Of a stretch of 64,000 nt of DNA, positions 46,928 through 58,395 are shown in pieces (position 1 is the stretch's first letter; every line of letters begins with the position of its first letter). The notes beneath the pieces were generated by a model that was not told the DNA's origin, did no database searches, and saw only the letters and a program-made list of their open reading frames with translations. The translations under genes and the position numbers were made by a program. The DNA comes from Grifola frondosa (lineage: Eukaryota; Basidiomycota; Agaricomycetes; Polyporales; Grifolaceae). The DNA lies in assembly GCA_001683735.1 (NCBI GenBank), contig LUGG01000003.1, forward strand, positions 496,001 through 560,000, read 5' to 3'.

Positions 46928-47322
46928 GGCGATACAAAGTCCACAAACAGGCATCGTCGACGCTATGTTCGTCTATCGGGCAACTTTTGGTCAGTGAAGT
47001 ACGCAGCGGACAAGTTTACCTAAAATATTCGAGGTTCGAACCGCCATACGGAGCAACCACCATACGAAGAGGGGCAATCTTTGCCATCGATCAGCTTGTG
47101 CATCTGCGATGGTGTCAGTGCGGCGAATCTAGCTGCTTCCATGTTCGGAGGAAATCATCGATGCTATTATAGGTGGTTATTGGGTAGCCATTTTATAGGC
47201 TCTGTGAACATGGACGCCTACGTGACGATGCACCCCACGCAATTTGGCGACAGCATCTACCAAACCAGCAGTGTCCCCCTGAACGTGCACAGCTGCCCGT
47301 GTTTCTTGCTAGAACTTCGGTA

Positions 47323-47358
47323 ACATGAAGTTTGCGGGCGACATGAAGTTTGCAGGCG
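47323..47358 (+). repeat. 18-base tandem repeat upstream of copy A, 2 units
   Basis: Units acatgaagtttgcgggcg (47323-47340) and acatgaagtttgcaggcg (47341-47358) lie about 480 bases upstream of the copy A start. Equivalent repeats precede copies B and C. Confidence 0.85.
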
Positions 47359-48607
47359 ACTGTGTTGCTTCAAATAGCTACCTCTCCCCGGGCTGCCAAT
47401 GACACTGTCGGTCACGTTACAGCATCACACGATTGCTAGCACCAGTGCGTTCATCTGAGGCCTGAATACTGGGTACACATAAATCAGAAGTCACAGTACT
47501 GGTATAGCGGAATTTATTGCAGGAAGGGCCCAAGAAGGCCTCAGGACTCACGGACAAGGTCTGCCTGCGGACCTATCAGAGTGCAATGTGTGACAGAGCT
47601 GATAGACTCCTGTTAAGAGGGAGAGTGTTTTGCTTATTTTCGAGCAAAACGGTCGTCTCGTGTTCTATACCATGTTGAAGCTGGCAATTTTCAGGAGTGC
47701 GCAGTGCTCGTCGACAAAAAATCGTCATATGGGTACGGGTCTGTGGGAAAGGCGATTTGAACGCCTCAAAGTTGCCTCAAAGCGCTAAGGGCCGCCACTC
47801 AAGTCACGCTCACTTTCAAAGAAGACGAGAGAGCAAACTTCGTTATGGTCTGTACAGTCTCGTCAATGTGACTAACATCGACAGTATCAGCTGCCATCTG
47901 GTCTGATAATTCAGGGTATGGTCTGACCTGTGGCGAGATTTCTGACACACTGCACACTCACCTGGCAGAGTGAGATAGGTGTAAGATATTCCGCCCATCT
48001 CCCCACTGATACCGTGCTCAAGGGCAGTCTTCGCCGCTCACTCACAAGTCTCGCAGTCGCGTAGGTGGAGATAAATAGATCTATGGAGTCACAGGTCATT
48101 CTCTTTGCGCCGTTGGCCAACTTCGATCTGGGCAAGGATGATGGCAAATGGGGCGAGCTCGCCAGCTAACTGTCATGTTCAAAGGGAGAACGAGCGGCGG
48201 AGATTCTCCATTGGGAGAACTTGCTACTTAGTCCATTGGCATGTGGGAGGACCATCACGATGCTCACAGTTCGGCAATTGCGTAGCCTCAACAGTCTATC
48301 ACTCAGTCGCATTGTGGGTTCCATTCTGATTTTGAGGACGATTCTTATCTATTTTCACCTCTTATACCTCAGAAACATACATTCCGAAAGGGATACTTAG
48401 CTGTCAAGTTCGTAAACGAACGCCCACGAGGCGATACGCTCCGGTAGTATAACGGCCCCAGGTGTCGCATGGTGCTCGAAGATTTGCTCAAATACATCCT
48501 CGTCAGGAGAACGATTGCTCGCCCCGTCTTCGCAAACTAACACCCTGATTTTTCTTTACGGCCCTCTGTCCACTGACTGCATCCTTCGCACACATTCCAT
48601 ATCTAAA

Positions 48608-51215
48608 ATGACCCCGATACCGCACTCGCCCAAAGAATGGCAAACATATGCGAATTCCTACTCTCTGCCCAAGCTCCCCTTCAAGGATTTATTGTCAAAG
48701 GAGGCATACGACGTACGTCACGGAGTAATGCGATTTTTCGAATGACTAAGAGAACTTGTCATCGTTTAGTTCATCCACGTGACATCTATGTGGATGTCTC
48801 CGCAGTGCTCACAAGCACTTTTGATTGGAACTTTGTCTACGCCGATGTGCTCGTTTGGCCCTCCACCTCCAGAACTTCAGTCATTCTTCCCGATGGTGGC
48901 GCCATCAGCCTTTTTGCCCGCCAGTTCACTTCAGACACACCCGTGACGCTGGAAATTTCCGCTCGTTCTCAAGATGAAGCCAAGCTCATCGTCTACGCCT
49001 CCTTCCTCGACCAGCCGATTTCCTTTACCACGCCAACCGCAACGACAATCACTCCACTCGATCTCGGCGCAGACTCTTTACACGTTGGTGCAGTCATTAC
49101 AGTTGCAAACGGGTCCGCCAGCGTCGAATACCTCACACATTACGACGTACAGGACCTCGATGGCGATAGCCAGCTTTCCAAGTTGTTAACTACACAGCTC
49201 CGCATTGCATCGATCCTCTTCTGGTTGTCCCCCTCTCTCGCTGCGAATATCACTACCCATGTCATCAGTGCGACGTCCGAATCGTCCGCTTGCGCATTGC
49301 TCAACATGCAGGCGAACGCACTAGCTCACCAGCTCAGTGTCTCCGCCATTGGCGGACCATCGCTCAGCTATGCGCCGGTGCTCACGCTCGATACATACCA
49401 GACCTCTCTCGATGGAGCAATCGACGCTGTCGCCGCATTTCAGACACAGTATGATCGGTTTTCGGACAGGAAGACCTCCCTCGTAGACCAGAAGCAGGCG
49501 TGGGGCACTATGGCTGCCCATGCTGAGGATGCCGTTCGCATGCAGACGCAGATGGTGGAAGATGCGAAGGCGAAGTGGGTCAGTGCTGGGGATATCCTGA
49601 ATGCTGCTGAGGTCGGACTTCGAGAGCACCAGATCACCATCAAAGAGAAGCAGATGTATTTCAAGCTCGGCGTGGAAGCGTGGAAGCAAAAGAAGATGCT
49701 CCTCGCTGTGGTTGACATCCTCCTGGCAGCAGTTAGTGCGTGGCGATTATACTCAGTACTTCGTTTGCGTCATAGACTGATGACCACCCTCTGATAGCCT
49801 TTGCCATCTCCATCGGCGCTATATGTATCGGTGATCCGGCTCCTGCCGCGGCCGCCCCAGCAGAGGCCGCAGGGGCTATCAAGACCGTCGAAGAAGCCGC
49901 GGAGGCTGCCTCAGGTGTTACGAAGTTGATCCAGCTCATGACGATGAAGACGCTCAAGGAGGTCAGCGAAGAACTGGACAAGCTCTACGAGGCGACGAGA
50001 AAGAACGTAGACACCCTCAATGGGATCGCTGTCGACCTCGACGCGGGCATGTCTCCGTTCCCTAAGGTTGAGAGTGGGAACGCGGAGCTTGAGAGCATCG
50101 TGGGGATCGCTGCATGGGATAAGTGGGTTCTCGAGATGGACGATCAGATGGAGTTTGCTGTCAGCGAGGACATCGGCGGTGCATCGGACTACCGCTTGGA
50201 GCTACGCAAGCAGGCGATCGACGGGAAGATGGTTGCGCAGGCACGCGCCCAGGCAGTGAAGGCTGGCCAGGAGTACATCCAGCTTCAGCTGGCGTTGCAG
50301 CTTGCCAAGGCCGACCTTACGCGCCTCAAAGTTCTCCAGGAGACATACGAAGGCGAGAAGGAGCAGCTGGCCGAGGCGGAGGCGCGGTTCTACGATCGCC
50401 TGGACTTGATGCGCACGAGTGTGCTGATAGAGATGAGGAACGCCGTTTGGGCGTATAAGTATTATACGCTGAGGCAGAGCGCAGTGCAGCTCGATCCGTT
50501 GAAGTCAGCCGAAGAGTACAGGGCGGATAAGCAAATGCTGGTGCAGGAGCTGGAGGGCTATCTAGGGACCTACTCCAGCGACAAGTCGCGTAAGCGATTC
50601 TCTCTCCATTAATTCCAAAATACTCACTGACTTTCGCTACAGCATTCTCGTACCAAAGGGATAGTAATCAGGTCAGCATTTCTATCAATGTTGGCCGCCT
50701 AGGACTAAATGTTTATGTATCAGCTGTCTCTCGGCCCCACCTTTATCACCTCACTCCAAACAACTGGCAAGACCACATTTTCTCTCTTGCCTCCTTCTGC
50801 AGCACAGACATCATCGTCCGGTCCATTCACGCATGGCACAAACTTTCGTGTTCGGGGCATGCGTGCGTTTCTGCTCGGCGCGGTGCCCAAGTCCGGTGCA
50901 TTTTCGCCGGACGGCACTGCGCTCATCTCGCTCACCATCCTTACTTCAGGCGTGTACACCGATGTGCGAGAGGATGGATCCCTGTGGTCTTTCACGAGCA
51001 TGCCGCTGAGGCGTCCCTTCCAGTATCGCGTCGGGAGTGATACCAAGGCTAGAGAGGAACGGGTGGAAATAGATAGCCTGTTTGAGAGTAAGTACCATAT
51101 GGATCCGACGCCATTCACGCAATGGACGATCGAGATAAACAACCTGGAGACTTTGGATCTTAGTGCGTTGAATGGGGTGAGGTTGGAGTGGGAGGGGTCG
51201 GCGTACTTCGAATGA
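48608..51215 (+). CDS. Large unrecognised protein with central helical/hydrophobic region
   Basis: The gene has about five exons and roughly 795 residues. Exon 1 (48608-48712) begins MTPIPHSPKEWQTYANSY. The N-terminal third looks beta-rich (FDWNFVYADVLVWPSTSRTS, VILPDGGAISLFARQFTSDT). The centre is helical, with long heptad-like stretches (MAAHAEDAVRMQTQMVEDAK). A strongly hydrophobic segment spans an intron (MLLAVVDILLAA, then FAISIGAICIG) and is followed by an Ala/Pro linker and a second coiled coil (LQLALQLAKADLTRLKVLQE). The C-terminal 150 residues are again beta-like (MRAFLLGAVPKSGAFSPDG). There is no signal peptide. The arrangement of two coiled coils around a hydrophobic segment suggests a membrane-inserting protein, but I know no family for it. 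One base is missing near 48777 relative to its truncated paralogue, so the strict frame breaks at the start of exon 2. Confidence 0.6.
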
Positions 51216-51796
51216 TCGTAGAGACTCGAATTCTTAAATTTCTGCCATGTTATTGCCCCGTTATACACCACGAATCAGCTTTCGAATATTTGTATAAAGC
51301 TCTAGAATCCCAGGGATATGTCTCAGCAGTGTGTCAGTCCTATCCGGAGTGTGGTTTGGAAGGGCGCCAAAAATACGAGGCGTAAGTAATATGTTTTGAA
51401 AATAAGTATCGTACGAATTGTATCCGTTTTCTCGCGTAAAGTTCAATATTGCCTGAGCACCAGTTCCCAGGATTTAAGGAGCAAAGCATATCCAAAATGC
51501 CCATCAATGCAGATGTCTCGCTGCGTTTAATCTTGGTTTAATATGACCGACACGATTCTACTTTGCTAGCGCTAGCTCAACCCGCAATTCCGTTATGACG
51601 ATCTTGAGTGACACAGTCCACTACTCGAATTTAACTGAGCAAGCCGATTGTCCTTTGACAGTGCAGGAAATTGTAACACGGAAGCCCACTGCTATAATCC
51701 CAGACCCATTTCAACATGTGCAAAGCAGTACAATACACCGAATTCGACCATGAAACGTTCTCTTACTTCCCAGCCGCATATTACAGAATCATCGAC
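51216..51796. other. Convergent 3' region between large gene and toxin-like copy B
   Basis: From about 51387 this matches 44690-45215 and, further on, 53985-54278. The duplicated module therefore includes the intergenic DNA. No gene is supported. Confidence 0.55.
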
Positions 51797-53399
51797 CTAC
51801 TGGGCATGGGCGAGCTGCACCTCAAATTGAGTCGTAAAGTCAACGGGTGTAAATGGTGGATGAAATACCTCATTCGAGATTTGCTCCAGCGTCTTCTTCT
51901 CCACATCCGTGATGTAGGCGGCCTTACGGTATTTGTCCGCTGTGGAAGGATGGCAATCGATCAGCACACCGTGTCACGGGTGAACACACATGGGCGATGA
52001 AGGGTAGACCAAGCGGTACATGAATGAGAGAAACGCACCGGCATCGGCTAAGGTGTTCCACCGGCGGATAACCTTCACCAACACAATATTGGCTAACGCC
52101 GCACTCGCCTTGCGAACATCGTTGTCAGCCAAAGTCTGAAGGCTCTTGAGATCATTCGCGATAGCATCCCAGATGCCAATCATCCCTTCGATCGCCAAGA
52201 TAGCGGGCTGGATGAGATTGACGAAGTTCCCCAGGTCATGCTGCTCTGCGTGTAAGTACCGCGAATGGGGAGATGCAACACCAGCGACGTACATCGATTA
52301 CTGTCATATCGGCGACCAGTTTGACATCGCCTGCAAATTCTGTACGCTCATCGCTGACCAGATCCTTTAGAGCATCGATCGTGGCTTTCATCTCGACCGC
52401 CTTGCGCCCGTGGATGCCTGCCACAACTGCAGCCGAGATGGTGCCAACGAATGGGCTAAAGATACGAGTGGGTAAGCATCCGGGATAAATGCGTCAGGAA
52501 TATGGCAATAGAGTGAATGAGCATACATCCATGCATAGCTAGCGGTTGTGGATGCCACAACTACGTCTAAAATGTGATGGCATCAGTAATAGAACAGCAA
52601 CGAGACCCAGAGAAAGACGCGTACCGTGCTGGTACTCTTCGTCGTCCTCACGAATCTGGTTCACTTGGGTGTCGATCTTCGCCTGAAGCGTCTTGATCTC
52701 GCCGTTGGCAGAAGTTAGCTTTGTCTCCACGTCGGCCTGTCTCGTTTTCAAATTGTCCTGAGATTTCTTCGTATTTTCTTCGAACGTCTTGAGCGACTCA
52801 ACGACATTGGCTGCATTCTGCTGGAGTTTCCCAATGGCTTCGACCTGAGCGTTGACGAGTGCGTCGATATTTGCTTTCAACTCTGCTTGCTTCTGAGGGT
52901 CTGCTTGCGTCGCGAGCTCGCGGATCGCTTTGAAGATGTTGCCTAGAAAGGAGTGGCAGTATATCAGAGTACAGCACGAACAGAAGTAAGAGCCACAAAC
53001 CATAGTATGAATCAGCTCCTTCTCCTCCCGCATTTTGTGCGTAGTCGTAGGTATCATCTGCGAGCGCAACGACAGAGGGATATGTCTTGTCTTTGAATTC
53101 TTCGCATTGACCTTGGGTCTGTTTCAATCATTCTCATTGAATGTCACATCTCTGGTATCGAGAAGTTAGATGATACGCACGATTTTGTAGGCGTCGATGA
53201 GAGATGAGAGATCTGAAGACAGCTTGTTATAGCCGTAATCAGAGAGCGCAAGTCGAGTCTTGTACTCCTCCAGTGTAGTGGGCAGCAAGACGCCGGTCCA
53301 GACGTACTTCATGAGGCTATAGATGTCCTGACGTTGAAGGACGTAGGTGTCGTCAGCATTGAGAAGACCCTTGGGTTCCATATCAATAATGTGAGCCAT
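51797..53399 (-). CDS. XaxA/YaxA-like alpha-pore-forming protein, copy B
   Basis: The gene runs from ATG 53399 (MAHIIDMEPKGLLNADDTYV) to TAG 51797-51799, with the same exon layout as copies A and C. The coiled coil (LKANIDALVNAQVEAIGKLQ) leads to DDEEYQH, then after an intron to the hydrophobic FVGTISAAVVAGIHG and EMKATIDALKDLVSDER. Later exons contain NFVNLIQPAILAIEGMIGIW and KKTLEQ-type helices before a short C-terminal tail. I found no frame break, so this copy looks intact. No signal peptide is present, as in cytosolic or leaderless pore formers. Members of the XaxA/YaxA family normally act with a B subunit. None of the classical B type is seen here, though the adjacent tail-to-tail large gene is a candidate partner. 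Confidence 0.65.
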
Positions 53400-53477
53400 G
53401 ATGGCAAAGTTGAGGACGGGATACTTATGAGCAAGAGTTGCGAATTGACCGTTGACCAAACTCCGTTGGTGGGGTGG

Positions 53478-53485
53478 TATTTATG
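53478..53485 (-). promoter_or_regulatory. TATA-like box of toxin-like copy B
   Basis: CATAAATA on the - strand lies 79-86 bases upstream of the start, in the same sequence context as copies A and C. Confidence 0.55.
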
Positions 53486-53865
53486 TGCAAATACGAAGTC
53501 CCCAAACAGGCATCGTCGACGCTATGTTTCGTCTGTCGGACAACTTTGGTGGAAGAAGTATGCGGCGGACAAGTTTGCCTAAAAGATGTCGAACCGCGAT
53601 ACGGAGGAACCGCCATACCAATCTCTGCCATCGATCAGGTTGAACTTCTGCGATAATGTCAGTGCGGCGAAGCCAGCCGCTTCCATGCTTGGAGGAAATC
53701 ATCGATGTCTCTCACAAAGGTTATTAAACAGCCATTTTATGGACCCTTGAGGACGTGGAAGCCCGTGTAACGACGCACCCCAACGCAATTTGGTGAAGGC
53801 ATCTACAAAACCAGCCGTGTTCCTTGCACATGTGCAACTCATATTTATTGCTAGGACTCCGGTGA

Positions 53866-53919
53866 CATAAGGTTTGCGGACGATATGAAGTCTGCGGGCC
53901 ATATGAAATTTGTGGTAGT
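53866..53919 (+). repeat. 18-base tandem repeat upstream of copy B, 3 units
   Basis: Three diverged units occur at 53866-53883, 53884-53901 and 53902-53919 (consensus acatgaagtttgcggacg), about 470 bases upstream of the copy B start. Confidence 0.8.
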
Positions 53920-53929
53920 GTCAAAATAA

Positions 53930-53958
53930 TTATTTACATGTAATTTACATGTAAATAA
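53930..53958. repeat. 29-base AT-rich palindrome at the B/C module boundary
   Basis: The sequence from ttatttacatg to catgtaaataa reads almost identically on both strands, with only the central base unpaired. It sits between the upstream repeat of copy B (ending 53919) and the point near 53985 where the downstream homology of copy C begins. Confidence 0.8.
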
Positions 53959-54278
53959 CATGTTTTATACATACCATCCGGAAATGACCAACACGACGAT
54001 CCTACTTTGCCACTAGCTCAACCCGCAATCCTGTGATGACGAACCTGACCGACACAATCGATACTAAAATGTGACTGAGTAAGCGGATTTTCCTTTGACA
54101 CGAGGGCCTGCAGGAAAATATCACACGGAAGTCCACTGCTATATTCCCAGACCCATTTCAACACACGTAAAGCAGTACAATACACCGGATTTGACCATGC
54201 CATTCAAGAAACGCTCCCGTACTTCCCAGCCGCATACTAGAGAATCATCAGCCCTACTGGGCATGTCCGAGCTGTACC

Positions 54279-55854
54279 TCAAAGTTGAGAAGTGAAATCA
54301 ACGGGTACAAATGGTGGATGAAATACCTCGTCCGAGATTTGCTCCAGCGTCTTCGTCTCCACATCCGTGACGTAGGCCATTTTACGATAGCTATCCACTA
54401 TGATACAGGCGAACACACATGGGCGATGAGGCGGTAGACCAAGTAGAGCATGAACGAGAAAAACGCACCGGCCTCGCCCAAGGTGTTCCAGCGGCGGATG
54501 ACTTTGCTCCACACAATATTGGCCAACGCCGCACTCGCCTTGCGAACATCGTTGTCAGCCAAAGTCTGAAGGCTCTTGAGATCATTCGCGATAGCATCCC
54601 AGATGCCGATCATCCCCTCGATCGCCACGATAGCGGGCTGGATGAGACTGATGAAGTCCCCCAGGTCGTGCTGTTCCCCGTATAAGTACCGCGGACGGGG
54701 AGATGCAACAACAGTGACGTACATCAATTACTTTCATATCGGCGACAAGCTTGACGTCGCCTGCAAGTTCTTCACGCTCATTGGTGACCAGATCCTTTAG
54801 AGCATCGATTGTGGCTTTCATTTCGACCGCCTTGTGCCCGTAGATACCCGCCACAACTATAGCCGAGATGGTGCCAACGAATGGGCTAAAGAGAGGGTGG
54901 GTAAGCATCCGGACTAAATGCGTCAGGAATATGGGATATGGGGACGCGAAGATTGCAATAGAGTGAATGAGCATACACCCATGCATAGGTAGCGGACGTG
55001 GCTGCCACAATGACGTCTAACATATGATGGCATCAGTGATAGAACCGTTATGAGACCCGGAGAAAGACAGCGTACCGTGCTCGTACTCTTCGTCATCCTG
55101 GCGAATCTCATTCACTTGGGTGTCGATCTTCGCCTGAAGCGTAGTGATCTCGCCGTTCGCAGAAGTGAGCTTTGCCTCCACGTCAGCATGCCTCGTCTTC
55201 AAATTGTCCTGAGATTTCTTCGTATTTTCTTCGAACGTCTTGAGCGACTGAACGACGTTGGCTGCGTTCTGCTGGAGTGTCCCAATGGCTGCGACCTGAG
55301 TGTCGACGAGGGTGTTGATGTTTTTCTTCAAATCTGCCTGCTTCTGAGGGTCTGTCTCCTTCGCGAGATCGGTGATGAATTTGAAGATGTTGGCTAGAAA
55401 GGAGTGACAGTGTATCAAGTACAGCGCGAACAGAAGTAAGAGAGCCACAAACCATAGTATGAGTCAGCTTCTCCTCCTCCCGCATTTTGTGCGTAGTTGT
55501 AGACGCCGTCTGCAAGCACAACGATGGAGGGATACGTCGTGTCTTTGAATTCCTTGCATTGGCCTTGGGTCTGTTTCAATCATTCTCATTGAACGTCACA
55601 TCTCGAGTATCTAGAAGTTAGATGATACGCACGACTTTGTAGGCATCGATTAGGGACGATAGGTCTGAAGACAGCTTGTTATAGCCGTAATCAGAGAGCG
55701 CAAGTCGAGTTTTGTAATCCTCCATTGTAGTGGGCAGCAAGACGCCGGTCCAAACGTACTTCATGAGGCTGTAAATGTCCTCACGACGAAGGACGTAGGT
55801 ACCATCTGCATTGAGAAGGCCCTTGGGCTCCATGTCGCCAACAGTGTCAGTCAT
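54279..55854 (-). CDS. XaxA/YaxA-like alpha-pore-forming protein, copy C
   Basis: The gene runs from ATG 55854 (MTDTVGDMEPKGLLNADGTY) to TGA 54279. Exon order matches copies A and B: N-terminal domain, coiled coil (LKKNINTLVDTQVAAIGTLQ to KSQDNLKTR), DDEEYEH, hydrophobic FVGTISAIVVAGIYG, then FISLIQPAIVAIEGMIGIW and a C-terminal part ending FVPVDFTSQL. The ending is about ten residues shorter than in A and B because one extra base shifts the last codons to an early stop. The rest of the frame is intact. Numerous silent and replacement differences from copy B show that both have been kept as coding sequence for some time. Target membrane and partner are unknown. Confidence 0.65.
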
Positions 55855-55928
55855 GATGATAAGAATGAAGATGAGATATGAGCAAGAGTCGTGAGTTGAC
55901 CGTTGATCAAGCTCCGTTGGTGGGGTGG

Positions 55929-55936
55929 TATTTATG
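55929..55936 (-). promoter_or_regulatory. TATA-like box of toxin-like copy C
   Basis: CATAAATA on the - strand lies 75-82 bases upstream of the start, within the conserved gtggggtggtatttatg block. Confidence 0.55.
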
Positions 55937-56348
55937 GACGAATACAAAGTCCCCAGAGAAGTATCGTTAACACTATGTTCGTCTGTCGGACAACTTTAGT
56001 GGGAGAGGTATGCAATATGCAACGGACAAGTTTACCTAAAAGATGCGAGATTCGAACCGCCATACGGAGGAACTGCCCTACGGAGACGGGTAATCTCTGC
56101 CATCGATCAGCTTGTGCGTCTGCGATGGTGTCAGTGCGGCAAATCCAGCTGCCGTCCAGCTGCTTCCATGCTCCGAGGAAATCATCGATGCTATCACAGG
56201 TGGTTATTCAATAGCTATTTTATGGACATGAAAGCCTACGGAACGACGCACCCCATGCAATTTGGCGACGGCATCTACAAAACCAACAGTGTCCCCTGCA
56301 CATGATCACTGCACATGCACACCCGTATTTCTTGCTAGAACTCCGGCG

Positions 56349-56384
56349 ACATGAAGTTTGCGGACGACATGAAGTTTGCAGGCG
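56349..56384 (+). repeat. 18-base tandem repeat upstream of copy C, 2 units
   Basis: Units acatgaagtttgcggacg (56349-56366) and acatgaagtttgcaggcg (56367-56384) lie about 495 bases upstream of the copy C start. The second unit is identical to the second unit before copy A. Confidence 0.85.
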
Positions 56385-57098
56385 ATTGTGTTGCTTTAAC
56401 TAACCACCTTGCGGTTTGCCAACGATGTCACGTTATGTCACACGATGATCGCTACCTTAACTGGAAGTGCCGCAGTTCAACCTGAACTTGGATCATGGAT
56501 CATGGAAGGAAATACTTATACCGGGTACTATACACGTAAATCAGATTCATAACAATTCCCTGCAACTAATCTAATTGCGCAAGATGATAGCTATGTCATT
56601 CAGATGGACAACTTCTATCCGTTATCTGCTCGGTATGTCATAATCTTTTCGAGTAGTACTTCTGCCTTCTTACATTCGTCTCTACAGATCCCGAATGTAC
56701 TTATGAACGAAGGTCCGCGAGATGGAATTCCACGGTGACACAGCATCTCCAGACCTAGCAATGTGGTGCTCGATCTTGACCTCCTTCCATTCTTCGCATA
56801 GGACATTCAACATGCAGGGAAGGAACAAGGGCACCATCTGATCAATCGAGGTTATCATACGCAAGCCCCGGATTCCATCTTTGGCCGAACACCCTCCGCC
56901 ACATGGCCGTTTTGGTAAGAGACCACCATGGTCTGAGCGACTGGGATTGTCGAGACCTTAGATGCCGACATCGCCAGTGCCTTATTCTGAGTGACATTTT
57001 TGCCATGATCTGCTTTCGGGATTCGTGCGACCTCTTCCTGGAATAAGGAGTCTGTCTCGGTCTAGACTCGACCAGTATTATCGGGACACTGGCCCCAG

Positions 57099-57413
57099 GT
57101 GTGTGGTTTCGAGTTACGGATCCATGAAACATATATTGAGAGTCCCAAAGACGTGAACGTGAATTTAGCACCTTTCCACATCGACGACAGCGACTTCTGG
57201 ACCCCCGCTACAGCACGCGATATCACTACGTTTGATTATGCCGAGCTTACGGACGCTGGCTGTGTCAGTCTCAATGAGTTGCAGAAGCGAGTCAAGCAGG
57301 CGATAAACAAGCTTTATGATCATAATTCCACTGGTTCAAGTTTTGGAACCAGCCCTGTGAACCAATCGGAGCCGTCGACGAACATGTATCTGATTTCTAC
57401 TCCATGGAATTGA
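57099..57413 (+). pseudogene. Tyrosinase-like fragment
   Basis: A + strand frame reads VNLAPFHIDDSDFWTPATAR, then DITTFDYAEL and LNELQKRVKQAINKLYDH. This resembles the segment just after the second copper site of fungal tyrosinases, where a PFH...FWT...VRD..FGY pattern is usual. I find no copper-binding His exons (HxxxH-type blocks) on either side within the window, so this looks like a remnant. It could also be one exon of a gene whose other exons I failed to see. Confidence 0.42.
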
Positions 57414-58395
57414 AATTCTGCTGAGGTGATTCTTCACCAGTGAAGGTCATAATTCGCCTTCGCCTTCACCTCCCCTCAACTTTTTCTCCTCGGTCGGGCA
57501 ATTACCGCGACTGGTCGTTATGGCCATGCTTCAAAATATAAGCTACCTCGATTAGGTAACACCTTCCTGTCCGACAATATTCCCAGCGGTAATTACAGGA
57601 GCGCACCGGAATTGGTCGAAAGTGGGTGTCTTCACGAACAGCGTAAGAGCGTGGGTCAACTGTAATCAACATGAAGCAGCAGGGCTGATAGGATCTGCTT
57701 ACTGGTGAGCTGCATTGTGTGCTCCGTTCGCAAAAGAATATCACCGTGCTCAGATACCGCCAGGTGCTCTGATAGATCATGGGAAGGACCTCAACGACAC
57801 TGTCACGTACTTGAAGACTCATCTCCATTCGCGTTGCGAGCCATAACCCCATCCTTGAGTGTTGTTTCTCGACATCCGCTGGCAATCGCTGGCAGGTCGG
57901 TGGGTCTGAGGTCGCGCTCGCAGACGTGCCGTCCCTCAATGTGAGTGTTTGCTCCGCGCCGGTCACTGCTTTTGCTCATGACTCGGAACTCCCTACTGAC
58001 GGTGTGTATAATGTTTATCGTGAGATGGCTCTGACAATGTGGTGGAACAGTAAACTGTGCAGTCGAAGTGTCTCCGTCGAGTCGAGGATCTCGCGCCTGT
58101 TATGAAAACGGTTCTTGACGAGAAGGCCGGATCTGAGCGATTCATCCTATCTCGTACACTGCCCTAACAGAGCTATATCTCCTCTTCCTGATTGTCGCAG
58201 TTGCCAGAGATATTGAATAGTATCATGACTTCGCGGACACCGGTGTGTTGCTCTCGTATTGATAAACCATTCCACGTATACTCTAATGACTATATATCGA
58301 TATCAGCAAATATGTCAGCGCATCTGATCTTGTCTGGCGACACCTGCAGCATGACATCCAGCCACGATACACATGGAGTTGGATCGTATGTTGGG
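57414..58395. other. Region without a supported gene
   Basis: A 155-residue frame on the - strand (57502-57966) and fragments on the + strand (57705-57944) show no recognisable family. The right edge is the 3' end of the VWA8-like gene. Confidence 0.35.

Larger units (their letters stand above)
46847..48607. other. Divergent upstream region of toxin-like copy A and large gene
   Basis: Positions 46847 to about 47390 match the upstream regions of copies B and C. From about 48168 to 48607 the sequence matches 42600-43857, the flank of the decayed large gene. The middle (47400-48150) shows nothing I recognise. Confidence 0.5.
55855..57098. other. Upstream region of copy C and unexplained DNA
   Basis: Up to about 56400 this matches the upstream regions of copies A and B. 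From 56400 to 57098 I see only short frames. Those on the - strand at 56615-56864 have no recognised features. Confidence 0.45.

Noticed and set aside
47030..47045. GGTTCGAACC resembling a tRNA B-box
   Set aside because: No matching A-box or cloverleaf can be formed; it lies in the conserved upstream region of the toxin-like genes.
47323..47358. 18-base repeat read as a coding MKFAGD hexapeptide repeat
   Set aside because: The frame closes quickly on both sides and is not kept in the copy before gene B, so a coding role is unlikely.
57502..57966. 155-residue - strand frame
   Set aside because: No recognisable domain, no supporting introns or start context, and it overlaps fragments in other frames.
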